Assembly: GCA_019739225.1 (NCBI GenBank)
Contig: JAHHDT010000001.1
Location: 930,001-994,000 of the forward strand
Origin: Aquamicrobium sp.
GTDB taxonomy: Bacteria > Pseudomonadota > Alphaproteobacteria > Rhizobiales > Rhizobiaceae
Direction of reading: 5' to 3'
DNA: 64,000 nt
This document shows positions 19,286 through 28,087 of this stretch, in pieces. Position 1 is the stretch's first letter, and every line of letters begins with the position of its first letter. Under the pieces are notes generated by a model, which saw nothing but the letters and a program-made list of their open reading frames with translations, searched no databases and was not told the DNA's origin. Both the position numbers and the translations under genes were made by a program.

Positions 19286-20329
19286 CTACTTCAGGTAGGC
19301 GCGCTCGCCCCAGACCTTGTAGTTCTCGCGGAAGGCCGCGAGGCTCTCCCAGACTTTGGCGGAATCGGCGTTCGCGCCGGTCTCGGCGTCCAGTACCTTC
19401 TCCCATGCGGTCCGGAAGGCATCGAGCATCTCCTGCGGCCACTCCATGGTGGTCACACCATCGGCCTCGTTCTGCAGCATGATCTCGTACTGGCCGGCCT
19501 CGCCATCGGCGAACTGCTGCACCAGCGCGCTTTCGCAGGTCAGCTCGACCGTGCGCTTCTGGCTGTCGCTGAGCTTGTCCCAGCTATCCTTGTTGATCAG
19601 CAGCTCCTGCACCGTGGACTGTTGGTGCCAGCCGGGGAAGTAGTTGAACTTGGCGATCTGGTAGAAGCCAAGCCCGCGGTCGATGGCCGGAACCGACTGC
19701 TCGGCACCGTCGAGCGTGCCCAGTTCAAGCGCCTGGTAGATCTCGCCCGGCGCGAGGAGCTGCGTGGAAACGCCGAACTCTTCCATCACCTTTGCGCCGA
19801 GGCCCAGGAAGCGCATCTTGATGCCGCGCAGATCCTCGAGCGTCTTGATTTCCTTGCGGAACCAGCCGCCGCTCTCCGGAGGCAGGATGCCGCACGGCAG
19901 CATGTGGATGTTGTCGCGCGCGTAGAATTCCTGCGCGAGTTCCAGCCCGCCACCATGGCGCAGCCAGGCGAGCATTTCGCCGGCGCCGGGGCCGAACGGC
20001 ACGGCTGCGAAGAACGCATATGCGGAGTTCTTGCCGACATTGAAGCCCGGCGAGCCATAGGCGGCATCGAGGGCGCCTTCCGAAACGGCGTCATAATATT
20101 GCGTGCCGGCGACGATCGCGCCCGGCTCGAAGACGCGGATGTCGAAGTCGCCGCCGGTCAGCGTGCCGACATCCTCGGCGATGTTCCACGCGGTCGGGCC
20201 GGCAATCGGCATGGCCTGCGCATAGGCCGAATGAACCCGCCAGCGCACACGCTCCTGTGCGTCGGCCACCGTGGTCATCCCCACGGCCAGGGCAAGCGCA
20301 ACGCCGCTAGCGGCTGCATAATTCTTCAT
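19286..20329 (-). CDS. dctP: TRAP transporter substrate-binding protein (DctP)
   Basis: A 347-residue periplasmic protein. The signal peptide MKNYAAASGVALALAVGMTT ends at ADA-Q; the mature chain starts ERVRWRVHSAYAQ. The binding region around GIKMRFLGLGAKVMEEFGVSTQLL and ELGTLDGAEQS corresponds to the DctP Arg/Asn ligand zone, though it reads MRF where most carboxylate binders have IRV. Segments such as GPGAGEMLAWLRHGGG and LPCGILPPESGGWFRKEI resemble the subgroup formerly linked to alpha-keto acid and sugar-acid TRAP systems. The ATG at 20329 has AGGAG upstream. Ligand unknown. Confidence 0.87.
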   Translation of the reverse strand: MKNYAAASGVALALAVGMTTVADAQERVRWRVHSAYAQAMPIAGPTAWNIAEDVGTLTGGDFDIRVFEPGAIVAGTQYYDAVSEGALDAAYGSPGFNVGKNSAYAFFAAVPFGPGAGEMLAWLRHGGGLELAQEFYARDNIHMLPCGILPPESGGWFRKEIKTLEDLRGIKMRFLGLGAKVMEEFGVSTQLLAPGEIYQALELGTLDGAEQSVPAIDRGLGFYQIAKFNYFPGWHQQSTVQELLINKDSWDKLSDSQKRTVELTCESALVQQFADGEAGQYEIMLQNEADGVTTMEWPQEMLDAFRTAWEKVLDAETGANADSAKVWESLAAFRENYKVWGERAYLK

Positions 20330-20366
20330 TTCGAACTCCTCTCTCGTTTCCTCCGGCTGCCCCCGA

Positions 20367-21224
20367 TCAGGCCTGACCGAACTCCTCTTCGAAGTCATGG
20401 AACCGGTCGTAACCGACCATCCCCATGAACTCGTCATACGTGGCCATGCCCGATGCCGCCGCGATGGTTGTCCCGTCGTTCTTCAGCGTTTCGAGTATGG
20501 TTTTCGCCGCCCGTGCGGCGGCAAACAGGGTCGACAGCGCGTAGAACACGATGTCGAAACCCATTTCCTGAATGTCGCTTGCCGTCAGCTTCTGGACCTC
20601 GTTGCCGTCCATGATGCTCAGCACCTTCCGCCCCGGAACGCCGCGCGCGATGGCCTCGGCCTGCGCGATCGTGCGCACCCCGTCCACGAAGACGAGGTCG
20701 ACGCCCGTCTCGGCATAGAGGTTGGCGCGGCGTACCGCTTCCTCGATGCCGTGGACGCCCAGCGCATCGGTGCGCGCGATCAGCAGCATGTCGGACTTGC
20801 CGCGTGCACTCACCGCGCCCTTGAGCGTGCGAACCTGGCTTTCGGCGGAAACGAGCTGGATGCCCGCGAGCTGGCCGCAGCGCTTCGGCAGCGTCTGGTC
20901 CTCGATATGGATCGCGGCCACACCCACCTGCGCATAGTCCTCGACCGTGCGCAGCAGGTTGTTCGCGCCGCCGTAGCCGGTATCGGCGTCGGCGATGACG
21001 GGCAGCGACGTTGCCCGCACCATGCGCCGCGCATGATCGATCATCTCGCTCTGCGTCATGAGGCCGAGGTCCGGCATGCCCAGCGTGGTCGCGGTCGCGC
21101 CAAAGCCGGTCATGTAGATAGCCGGAAAGCCGGCCTGCTCTATGATGCGCGCGGTCAGGATATCCGAAGCGCCCGGCGCCTGTATGAGCTTGCCCGCGGC
21201 AAGAAGGTCTTTCAGTTCTGGCAT
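20367..21224 (-). CDS. Isocitrate lyase/PEP mutase superfamily lyase
   Basis: A 285-residue TIM-barrel protein. DADTGYGG at residues 79-86 holds the metal aspartates, IEDQ at 107-110 the metal glutamate, and the mobile loop reads PKRCGQ at 113-118. Methylisocitrate and isocitrate lyases have KRCGH or KKCGH, so the His-to-Gln change sets it apart and speaks against a methylcitrate-cycle enzyme. Related enzymes split 2,3-dimethylmalate, oxaloacetate or carboxyphosphonates. It sits between an SDR and a TRAP importer, so it probably cleaves a carbon-carbon bond in the imported acid or a product of it. Exact reaction unknown. Confidence 0.8.
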   Translation of the reverse strand: MPELKDLLAAGKLIQAPGASDILTARIIEQAGFPAIYMTGFGATATTLGMPDLGLMTQSEMIDHARRMVRATSLPVIADADTGYGGANNLLRTVEDYAQVGVAAIHIEDQTLPKRCGQLAGIQLVSAESQVRTLKGAVSARGKSDMLLIARTDALGVHGIEEAVRRANLYAETGVDLVFVDGVRTIAQAEAIARGVPGRKVLSIMDGNEVQKLTASDIQEMGFDIVFYALSTLFAAARAAKTILETLKNDGTTIAAASGMATYDEFMGMVGYDRFHDFEEEFGQA

Positions 21225-21242
21225 CGTAAACTCATGTCTGGA

Positions 21243-22010
21243 TCAGCGCCCGCCGGCCACGTCGAGCAAGCTGGCGCTGATGTAGGAGGATGCGGGCGAA
21301 AGCAGCCATACGGCCGCCTCCGCGACTTCGGCCGGAGATCCCAGCCGCCGCAGCGGGATGACGTCGGCCAGCGCGGCGACGGCCGCCGGATCGCCCATGG
21401 AGTCGAGCTGGATTTCGGTATCGATGATGCCGGGCGCGAGCGCGTTGACGCGCACATGCGGCGCCAGCTCCTTGGAGAAGGCATGCGTCAGCGTGACGAT
21501 CGCGCCCTTGGTGGCGGCATAGGCCATGTTGCCAACCATGCCGCCCGTGCGCGCGGCGATCGAGGCCATCGAAACCATCGAGCGATCCGTGAAACTGCCG
21601 GCGCGCCCGGCAAAAGCGGCGGTGACGTAGAAGACGCTCTTGAGGTTGACCGAAAGCACGCGATCGAGCTCGCCCGCGTCCAGATCGGCAAGGGTCATGC
21701 GCTTGCCGATGATGCCGGCGTTGTTGACGAGATGGGCGATGCCGCCCCAGCGGCCCTGAACCAGATCGGCGGCGGCGTCGACCTGCCGCTTGTCGCTCAC
21801 GTCCACTGCCTGCGTCAGCACGCGCTCGCCGTGGCGCGAGGCCAGTTCGGCAAGCCGATCCTCGCGAACGTCCCAGACGGCCACGCGTGCGCCGCTCGCC
21901 AACAGCTTTTCGGTGATCGCGCGGCCGATGCCCGAGGCCCCACCCGTCACAAGAGCTACTCGCCCCTCGAACGACGGAGCGGACGCAAGGCTGCTGGCAG
22001 TTGAAGACAT
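21243..22010 (-). CDS. SDR family oxidoreductase
   Basis: A 255-residue classical SDR. TGGASGIGRAI starts near residue 22, the Asp in VWDVRED suggests NAD+, NNAGIIG is near 93, the catalytic Ser is in MVSMASIAA, and the catalytic pair lies in YAATKGA. VRVNALAPGIIDTEIQ is the usual substrate-loop start. It is the promoter-proximal gene of the TRAP run (SDR, lyase, DctP, DctQ, DctM) and divergent from a GntR gene. It probably oxidises the imported hydroxy-acid; the substrate cannot be read from the sequence. Confidence 0.82.
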   Translation of the reverse strand: MSSTASSLASAPSFEGRVALVTGGASGIGRAITEKLLASGARVAVWDVREDRLAELASRHGERVLTQAVDVSDKRQVDAAADLVQGRWGGIAHLVNNAGIIGKRMTLADLDAGELDRVLSVNLKSVFYVTAAFAGRAGSFTDRSMVSMASIAARTGGMVGNMAYAATKGAIVTLTHAFSKELAPHVRVNALAPGIIDTEIQLDSMGDPAAVAALADVIPLRRLGSPAEVAEAAVWLLSPASSYISASLLDVAGGR

Positions 22011-22052
22011 TACCCCTCCCTTTCGGCTGGTCAGCCGACGGCAGTGGTATTA

Positions 22053-22072
22053 GCATATCAGAACTAGTATGC
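22053..22072. promoter_or_regulatory. Candidate operator of the second GntR regulator
   Basis: GCATA (22053-22057) and TATGC (22068-22072) form an inverted repeat around a 10-base centre ending in ACTAG. It is in the 180-bp gap between divergent SDR and gntR genes. The ACTAGTAT core also occurs in the fucose-locus operator at 13277-13284. Confidence 0.42.
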
Positions 22073-22190
22073 AATCTGTTTGTGCAATTTGCTCTGGCCA
22101 AGGCGGCTCCGGTGCCGCAAAACAGGGCAGGAAACGACGCAGCCGGCCGTTATCGCCCACGGCACCGCCGCGCAACGATGTTGGGAACGT

Positions 22191-22919
22191 ATGGCCGCAT
22201 TCACAATTCCACAGGGGAAATCGTCCCTCGCCGTCACCGTCGCTGCCAGCATTCGCGACGCGATCGTCAACGCGAAGTTCAGCTTCGGCGAGGCGCTCTC
22301 GGAGGAAAACCTGGCTGCCGCCTTCGAGGTCAGCCGCACGCCGGTGCGCGAGGCTCTCAACCTGCTTCAGCTCGAGGGGCTGGTGTCGATCGTGCCGAAA
22401 TCAGGCACCTACGTGTTCACGCCGACGCTGGAGGACATCTCGGAAATCTGCGAATACCGCGCGGTTCTGGAGACCCACGCGGCGGAGCTCGCCGCACGGG
22501 ACAATCCTGAGGCCCTTGCAGCCGAGCTGACCGCGCTTGCCGACGAGATGGAGGCGGCGATGAAGGCGCAGGACATCCCGCTCTACGGGCGCCTCGACAG
22601 CCGCTATCACGGCGCGTTCTTCGAAAACGCCCGAAACCGTTATCTCGTCATGGGCTTCCAGATGATCATGGGACGCGTCGCCACGCTGCGTACCCAGCTA
22701 GCGCTGCATGCCCGCAACGAGCCGGAACGCTCCTACGGCGACCACCGCCGCATGATCGAGCTTATCCGCAAGGGCGATACGGCCCGGCTAAAACAGGTGC
22801 TGCGTGCCCATATTCGCCGCACCAAGGACAATTACATGCAGGCCTTCGAGGCCAATCCGATCCGCCCGCTCACCGCGCGGGAAGCGATGCGCCGGAAGCT
22901 CGGCCCGCTGAAGTCGTGA
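22191..22919 (+). CDS. GntR-family (FadR/FCD) transcriptional regulator of the TRAP/lyase locus
   Basis: A 242-residue regulator. The winged helix has the hallmark VSRTPVREALNLLQLEGLV near residue 45. The FCD domain follows from about 85, with ligand/metal residues in DSRYHGAFFE and DHRRMIELI. The ATG at 22191 has GGGAA upstream; open frame before it lacks coding character. It is divergent from the SDR-lyase-TRAP run and convergent with the XylX-like dehydratase. It is expected to repress these genes until a pathway acid binds. Confidence 0.84.
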   Translation: MAAFTIPQGKSSLAVTVAASIRDAIVNAKFSFGEALSEENLAAAFEVSRTPVREALNLLQLEGLVSIVPKSGTYVFTPTLEDISEICEYRAVLETHAAELAARDNPEALAAELTALADEMEAAMKAQDIPLYGRLDSRYHGAFFENARNRYLVMGFQMIMGRVATLRTQLALHARNEPERSYGDHRRMIELIRKGDTARLKQVLRAHIRRTKDNYMQAFEANPIRPLTAREAMRRKLGPLKS

Positions 22920-22946
22920 GGCGCGCGGCCTGCCGGCGATCCGTTC

Positions 22947-24104
22947 TCAGATCAGCCCGGCGCTCGCGAGATCGCGCATGAACCGGCTGGCGCCATAGGT
23001 CCACGGCGTGCATTCGGTCGAAAGCTGGACGCGGTTGATCAGCGTTCCCAGCTTCGGCGAGGAAATCTCGACACTATCGCCGGCATGGTGCGTGAACCCC
23101 CTGCCCGCTTCGCCGCGGTCCTTGGAAGGCACGAACATGGTGCCGAGATAGAGCGCCATGCCGTCGGGATACTGGTGATGGCGACCCATCGCGGCCGCGA
23201 CGAGCTCTTCCGGCGCGCGGCTGATCTCCGACATCGAGCTCGAACCCTCCAGCTCGAACCCGTCCTCGCCGCGCACGTGAAGCCGCACCTCCGCCTGCTT
23301 CACGTCATCGAGCGAGAACGTGTCATCGAACAGGCGGATGAACGGCCCCAGTGCCGCTGACGCGTTGTTGTCCTTGGCCTTGCCCAGCAGCAGCGCCGAG
23401 CGCCCTTCCACGTCGCGCAGGTTGACGTCGTTCCCCAGCGTCGCGCCGACGATGCGGCCCTCACTGGAGGCGATGACCGCCACTTCCGGCTCGGGATTGT
23501 TCCAGGTCGAAACCGGATGCAGCCCCACATCGGCGCCGAAGCCGACCGACGCGAGCGGCTGGCATTTTGTGAAGATTTCAGCATCTGGCCCGATGCCCAC
23601 CTCAAGATATTGCGACCACGCGCCCCGTTCGATCAGGCGCTGCTTGATCGCCATCGCTTCCGGCGAACCGGGCTTGAGTTTCGACAGGTCGTGCCCGATA
23701 TGTTGCGCGATGTCGGCGCGGATCGCATCCGCCTTGTCCGCATCGCCGCGCGCCTGTTCCTCGATCACGCGCTCCAGCAGCGACACGACAAAGGTGACGC
23801 CCGAAGCCTTCACCGCCTGCAGGTCCACCGGCGACAGCAAGTGCGGCCTCGCCTTGTCCCTCGCCGCCTGGTGGCTATTGGCTTCGATCTCTGAGACAGG
23901 CCCAAGCGAGCGGCCAACGCACGACGCCACATATCCAACCGGATCGGCCATCTCGCAGATGTCGCGCACGGTGGGCGCGTCCCGCGATGTGATGTCGTGC
24001 ACCTCCCCGTCGCGAACGGTCACGACCAGCGGATGAGCGCGGTCGGCGACGCGGGCGCGGCCGACAAGCGTGCCTTCGCCGGGTGTGGCTGTTGTTGTGC
24101 TCAC
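22947..24104 (-). CDS. FAH-superfamily 2-keto-3-deoxy-sugar-acid dehydratase (XylX-like)
   Basis: A 385-residue protein. Its segments SQYLEVGIGPDAEIFTK, WNNPEPEV, NDVNLRDVEGRSALLL, KAKDNNASAALGPF and HHQYPDGMALYLGTM correspond, as I remember it, to Caulobacter XylX, the 2-keto-3-deoxy-D-xylonate dehydratase that gives alpha-ketoglutarate semialdehyde. The C-terminal half is the FAH fold with acidic metal ligands in PEPEV. I use the GTG at 24104 with GGAGGGG upstream. No xylose dehydrogenase or ketoglutarate-semialdehyde dehydrogenase is in the window, so it may process a related pentonate linked to the neighbouring TRAP system. Confidence 0.8.
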   Translation of the reverse strand: MSTTTATPGEGTLVGRARVADRAHPLVVTVRDGEVHDITSRDAPTVRDICEMADPVGYVASCVGRSLGPVSEIEANSHQAARDKARPHLLSPVDLQAVKASGVTFVVSLLERVIEEQARGDADKADAIRADIAQHIGHDLSKLKPGSPEAMAIKQRLIERGAWSQYLEVGIGPDAEIFTKCQPLASVGFGADVGLHPVSTWNNPEPEVAVIASSEGRIVGATLGNDVNLRDVEGRSALLLGKAKDNNASAALGPFIRLFDDTFSLDDVKQAEVRLHVRGEDGFELEGSSSMSEISRAPEELVAAAMGRHHQYPDGMALYLGTMFVPSKDRGEAGRGFTHHAGDSVEISSPKLGTLINRVQLSTECTPWTYGASRFMRDLASAGLI

Positions 24105-24268
24105 GAAATCCCCTCCTCCTGCTGAAGCGCGCGCACTATTGCCTTTTTGACTGCCAACGCAAAGGGCCATGGCGGATTTGCGGCAAGGTTCCCGCCGATC
24201 GCAATCGGCATTGCGCTTGTGGCTGGATGTGCCAGACTTGCCCGTCAGCAGCAAGGAAGCACACTGCC

Positions 24269-24733
24269 ATGAGCCTCTATCTGCTTGCCCTGCTCGCGGG
24301 CATCGTCACCGGCCTGCGCACGGCAATGGCGCTGGCGGCTTTGAGTTGGGCCGCCTATCTCGGCGTGCTGCCGCTCAGCGGTAGCTGGCTCGGCTGGCTT
24401 GGCCATTGGCTGACGCCCTGGCTTCTCACCGCTGCGGCGGCTCTCGAACTTGCCGGCGACAAGCTGCCATCGACGCCCAGCCGTAAGGTGCCGCCGCAGT
24501 TCGGCGCACGCCTGCTGGTCGGTGCGCTGTGCGGCGCTGCCGTCGGCCTGCCTGCAGGCGCATGGATCGGCGGCTTGCTCGCCGGCCTCGTCGGCGCGGC
24601 GATCGGCACGCTGGGCGGGGCGGCGGCCCGTGCCCGCCTCGCCGCGCTGTTCGGGCGCGACCTGCCCGCAGCACTTGTCGAGGACGCGGTCGCGATCGTC
24701 GCCGCACTTCTTCTTTTGGGAAGTCTCAGATGA
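24269..24733 (+). CDS. DUF4126-type small membrane protein
   Basis: A 154-residue, strongly hydrophobic protein with four to five membrane segments (MSLYLLALLAGIVTGLRTAM, then WLTPWLLTAAAALELAGDKLP). The TGLRTA and ELAGDKLP...R stretches are typical of DUF4126. AAGGAAG precedes the ATG. Its last codon overlaps the start of the next gene (ATGA at 24730-24733), so the two proteins are probably made together. Function unknown. Confidence 0.78.
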   Translation: MSLYLLALLAGIVTGLRTAMALAALSWAAYLGVLPLSGSWLGWLGHWLTPWLLTAAAALELAGDKLPSTPSRKVPPQFGARLLVGALCGAAVGLPAGAWIGGLLAGLVGAAIGTLGGAAARARLAALFGRDLPAALVEDAVAIVAALLLLGSLR

Positions 24734-26106
24734 CCACCAGCTACGACGCCATCATCGTCGGCGCCGGCCAGGCAGGCCCCTCGCTTGCTGTCCGCCTAGC
24801 CGGTGCCGGCATGAAGGTGGCGCTTGTCGAACGCAAGCTTGTCGGTGGCACCTGCGTCAACACCGGCTGCACCCCCACCAAGGCCATGGTCGCAAGCGCT
24901 TATGCTGCCCACATGGCCCGTCGCGCCGGCGACTACGGCGTTCGCGGCGTCGGAGAAATCACCGTCGATATGAACGCCGTGAAGGCGCGCAAGGACGCTA
25001 TCGTCGAAGCCTCGCGCACCGGCCTTGTCGAATGGCTGCGGGGCACTGAAAACCTGACCTTGATCGAGGGCCACGCGCGCTTCACCTCCCCAGGGGAGAT
25101 GGTGGTGGACGCGGACCGCATCGCGGCCCCGCGCATCTTCCTCAACGTCGGTGGGCGCGCCACTGTGCCCGTTTATCCGGGCACCGAGGAGATCGGCTAT
25201 CTCACCAATTCGACCATCCTCGATCTCGATGAATTGCCGGCCCACCTCGTGATCGTGGGCGGCGGCTATATCGGTCTCGAGTTCGCGCAGATGTTCCGCC
25301 GCTTCGGTGCGCAGGTCACCGTGGTTGAACGCGGCGCGCGGCTGCTTCCCCGCGAAGACGAGGACGTCGCACAGGCCATCCACGACATGCTGGTCGACGA
25401 AGGCGTGGCCATCCGTCTGAACGCCGATTGCATCTCGTTCGAGCGGCGTGGAGACAGCAAGGTCGTGGGCGTGAGCTGCACGCAGGGCGAGCCGGAAGTC
25501 GTTGGCACCCACGTTCTGCTCGCCATCGGCCGTACGCCCAACACCGACGATCTCGGTCTCGATGCCGCGGGCGTTGAATGCGACAAGCGCGGCTACGTCA
25601 CCGTGGACGACGAACTGCGTACCAGCGTGCCCGGCATCTGGGCGCTGGGCGACTGCAACGGCAAAGGCGCGTTCACCCACACCGCCTACAACGACTTCGA
25701 GATCGCGGCGGAAAACCTGCTCGACAATGCCGGCCGCAAGGTCTCCGACCGGCAGACCGCCTACGCGCTCTACACGGACCCGCCGCTGGGCCGCGTCGGC
25801 ATGAGCGAGGCCGAGGCACGCCGTGCCGGCCACCAGATTATGGTTGGCAAGCGGCCGATGACCCGCGTCTCCCGCGCCAAGGAGAAGGGCGAGACCGTCG
25901 GCCTGATGAAGATCGTCAGCGACGCTGCAACCGGCAAGCTGCTCGGCGCGGCGATCCTCGGCGTCGGCGGCGATGAGGCCGTTCATGCGGTGCTCGATCT
26001 CATCCATGTCGGCGCGACGGCGGAAACACTTCGGCGCGCCGTACACATTCATCCCACCGTGGCCGAACTGCTGCCGACGCTGGTGGCGGAACAGAAGCCG
26101 GCCTGA
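24730..26106 (+). CDS. FAD-containing pyridine nucleotide-disulfide oxidoreductase (mercuric-reductase-like)
   Basis: A 458-residue class I flavoprotein. The FAD motif IVGAGQAGPSLA is at the N-terminus, the redox-active pair is C42 and C47 in GGTCVNTGCTPTK, the NAD(P) motif is IVGGGYIGLEFA near 177, the second FAD motif is GIWALGDCNG near 303, and the dimerisation domain ends with HIHPTVAELLPT carrying the active-site His-Glu pair. It lacks the N-terminal HMA domain and C-terminal Cys pair of true mercuric reductases, and no mer genes are near. The disulfide substrate is unknown. Confidence 0.87.
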   Translation: MTTSYDAIIVGAGQAGPSLAVRLAGAGMKVALVERKLVGGTCVNTGCTPTKAMVASAYAAHMARRAGDYGVRGVGEITVDMNAVKARKDAIVEASRTGLVEWLRGTENLTLIEGHARFTSPGEMVVDADRIAAPRIFLNVGGRATVPVYPGTEEIGYLTNSTILDLDELPAHLVIVGGGYIGLEFAQMFRRFGAQVTVVERGARLLPREDEDVAQAIHDMLVDEGVAIRLNADCISFERRGDSKVVGVSCTQGEPEVVGTHVLLAIGRTPNTDDLGLDAAGVECDKRGYVTVDDELRTSVPGIWALGDCNGKGAFTHTAYNDFEIAAENLLDNAGRKVSDRQTAYALYTDPPLGRVGMSEAEARRAGHQIMVGKRPMTRVSRAKEKGETVGLMKIVSDAATGKLLGAAILGVGGDEAVHAVLDLIHVGATAETLRRAVHIHPTVAELLPTLVAEQKPA

Positions 26107-26168
26107 CGCGCGAATTCGCCCCCCATCTCTGGCCGGAACGACACCATGTCGTCTAGCGTTGGCGGCAC

Positions 26169-27071
26169 ATGATTCTCGTTGTCGTCATTCTTCTCGCCGT
26201 CTGCATCGGCATACCTTTGGCCTATGCCTGGCGCATCTGGCGCCTGTCGGAGCGCTCCCGCGTTGCATGGCTGCTCGTAGTCGCCGACTCTGCCGTCTTC
26301 GTGGCGCTCGTGATGCTTGTCGGCCGATGGGATATTGCCGGCTACTATACCCGCTTCGTGCTGCTGGCACTGCTGGCGGTGGCTGTTGTTCTTTCATTGC
26401 TGCGCCATGCGCGCCTGCCCTGGTTGCCGGCTGACGGCGCCTCGGTCTGGCGCCAGCACTGGCCTACGGCCGGCTCCCTGGCGCTGTTTGGCGCAGCGCT
26501 GGTCTACGTGCTTCTGGGCCTGCGGACGCCGGCCGACACGCGAGACCTGGCGTTTCCGTTGCAGGGCGGCACGTTTGTTGTCGGGCAAGGTGGCGGCATC
26601 GCACTGTTGAACCACCATGCCAGCCATCGCGAGCAGCGCTACGCCGCCGACATCACCGCGATCGGCCCCACCGGCTTCCGTGCCAGTGGCATCCTGCCGA
26701 GCGAGGTTGACCGCTACGAAATCTATGACGACGCGGTCGTGAGCCCTTGCGAAGCCACGGTGCTGGCTGCGGTCGACGGCTTGCCCGACCTCCCGCCGCC
26801 CGAAAGAGACGGAGACAACGCGGCAGGCAATCACGTCGTGCTCGACTGCGGCGACATCGAAGTCGAGATCGCGCATTTGCGGGAGGGCTCGGTGGCCGTC
26901 GAAGCCGGCGACACCTTGGTGGTGGGCGAGCCTATCGGCCGCGTCGGCAATTCCGGCAACACGACGGAACCGCATCTTCATATCCACGCGGTCGATCCGC
27001 AAACCCGAGACGGCGTCGCCGTCACCTTCGACGGGCGCTTCCCCGTCCGCAATCGCATCTACCGCAATTGA
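26169..27071 (+). CDS. Membrane-anchored M23 family metallopeptidase
   Basis: 300 residues. Three or four N-terminal membrane segments (to about 120) are followed by a periplasmic peptidase domain. The zinc site appears as NHHASHREQRYAADI (His and Asp; the Q-Y-A-x-D variant) and HLHIH near 270. The LytM core GDTLVVGEPIGRVGNSGNT is intact. It probably cuts peptidoglycan cross-links or is a scaffold on the outer face of the inner membrane. It follows the oxidoreductase by 62 bp. Confidence 0.8.
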   Translation: MILVVVILLAVCIGIPLAYAWRIWRLSERSRVAWLLVVADSAVFVALVMLVGRWDIAGYYTRFVLLALLAVAVVLSLLRHARLPWLPADGASVWRQHWPTAGSLALFGAALVYVLLGLRTPADTRDLAFPLQGGTFVVGQGGGIALLNHHASHREQRYAADITAIGPTGFRASGILPSEVDRYEIYDDAVVSPCEATVLAAVDGLPDLPPPERDGDNAAGNHVVLDCGDIEVEIAHLREGSVAVEAGDTLVVGEPIGRVGNSGNTTEPHLHIHAVDPQTRDGVAVTFDGRFPVRNRIYRN

Positions 27072-27099
27072 AAACGGGCGACCATCGCCGGCCGCCCGT
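27071..27099 (-). terminator. Intrinsic terminator of the alpha/beta-hydrolase gene
   Basis: A 7-bp stem, ACGGGCG (27074-27080) with CGCCCGT (27093-27099), followed on the minus strand by TTTTC. It lies 31 bp past the hydrolase stop and also abuts the end of the convergent peptidase gene. Confidence 0.62.
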
Positions 27100-27129
27100 C
27101 ATAGTTCAGCACGCTTGTCTGCCCGCGTC

Positions 27130-27993
27130 TTACTGGAACATGCCCTTCGGCGTTTCACCGTTCAGGAAGGATTCGATGTAGGTGTTCAACAGGTCCACCT
27201 GTCCGATGACCGCGGTATGCGAGGTCGCAGGTAGCACCGCGAGACGCGACTCCGGCAGCGGCTCGCCCATGTCGCCCATGGCCCCGCCGCCCAGCAGCCG
27301 GAACATCGCCACCGCGTGCTCGAGCGTCATGTAGTCGGCATCGCCGGCAATGATCAGCACCGGGGTCTTCAGCGCCTTCACGTCTTCTTCCCAGTCGAGC
27401 GGCTCGTGCTCTAGCTGGATCAGCTTCTCCACCAGAGCCGGAAAGCCGTCGGGATCAGCCGCAAGCTCCTTGTACTGCTCGGCAAACGGCATCTCGACGA
27501 ACATCTCGACGGTCATGTGCGGGATGAAATCGCGAAAAGCCTTCTGCGTGCCTTCGATGTCATAGGCCACGGAAGCGGCCGCCAGCTTGTTCACCTTCTC
27601 TGGATGACGGATGGCAAGCTGCAGGCCCGCAGCGGCCCCCATCGAATAGCCGAACACATCGGCCTTCTCGATACCGACGGCATCCATGAAGGCTGCCACG
27701 TCGTCGGCGAGGTTCGGATAGGTGATCGGCCGATTTATGTCGGTCGTGCGGCCGTGCCCCTGGAACTCCAGCGCGTAGACCTTGTGGGTCTCGGCCAGCT
27801 TGCCGACGATGCCGCCCATCGACGGGATGTTCATATAGGCGCCGTGCAGCACCACCAGCGGATCGCCGTCGCCAGAAACCTCGTAATACATCTGCATGCC
27901 ATTGACCTCGACGCGATCACCCACCGGCTCGGTCTGTGCGAAGGCGGGGGCTGTCATCAGCAGGATGGCTGCGGCGAAAGTGGTGCGGAACAT
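27130..27993 (-). CDS. Exported alpha/beta hydrolase
   Basis: A 287-residue protein with a clear signal peptide (MFRTTFAAAILLMTAPAFAQ). The alpha/beta-hydrolase fold shows the oxyanion HGAYM near 50, the nucleophile Ser in FGYSMGA near 117, the acid in AGDADYM and the His in TSHTAV. It is most like the lactonase/esterase/haloperoxidase-like group, but a periplasmic location is less common. It follows the DJ-1 gene by 94 bp on the same strand. The substrate is not known. Confidence 0.8.
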   Translation of the reverse strand: MFRTTFAAAILLMTAPAFAQTEPVGDRVEVNGMQMYYEVSGDGDPLVVLHGAYMNIPSMGGIVGKLAETHKVYALEFQGHGRTTDINRPITYPNLADDVAAFMDAVGIEKADVFGYSMGAAAGLQLAIRHPEKVNKLAAASVAYDIEGTQKAFRDFIPHMTVEMFVEMPFAEQYKELAADPDGFPALVEKLIQLEHEPLDWEEDVKALKTPVLIIAGDADYMTLEHAVAMFRLLGGGAMGDMGEPLPESRLAVLPATSHTAVIGQVDLLNTYIESFLNGETPKGMFQ

Positions 27994-28087
27994 GGTTGTC
28001 TCCTCGGATATTCGGTTTGGCTGCCACTAGGACGGGCGAGGCAAGCACCTCCCGACACCCGATATGAGAATTTTCCGCAGAAATTTC

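Noticed and set aside
20367-21224. Calling the lyase prpB (methylisocitrate lyase)
   Set aside because: The catalytic loop reads KRCGQ and no prpC, prpD or acnD is near.
20397-22004. 535-codon plus-strand frame opposite the lyase and SDR
   Set aside because: Antisense shadow of two well-supported minus-strand genes; composition is not protein-like.
24730-26106. Mercury resistance (merA)
   Set aside because: The CxxxxC pair is shared by many disulfide oxidoreductases; the HMA domain, C-terminal Cys pair and all other mer genes are missing.
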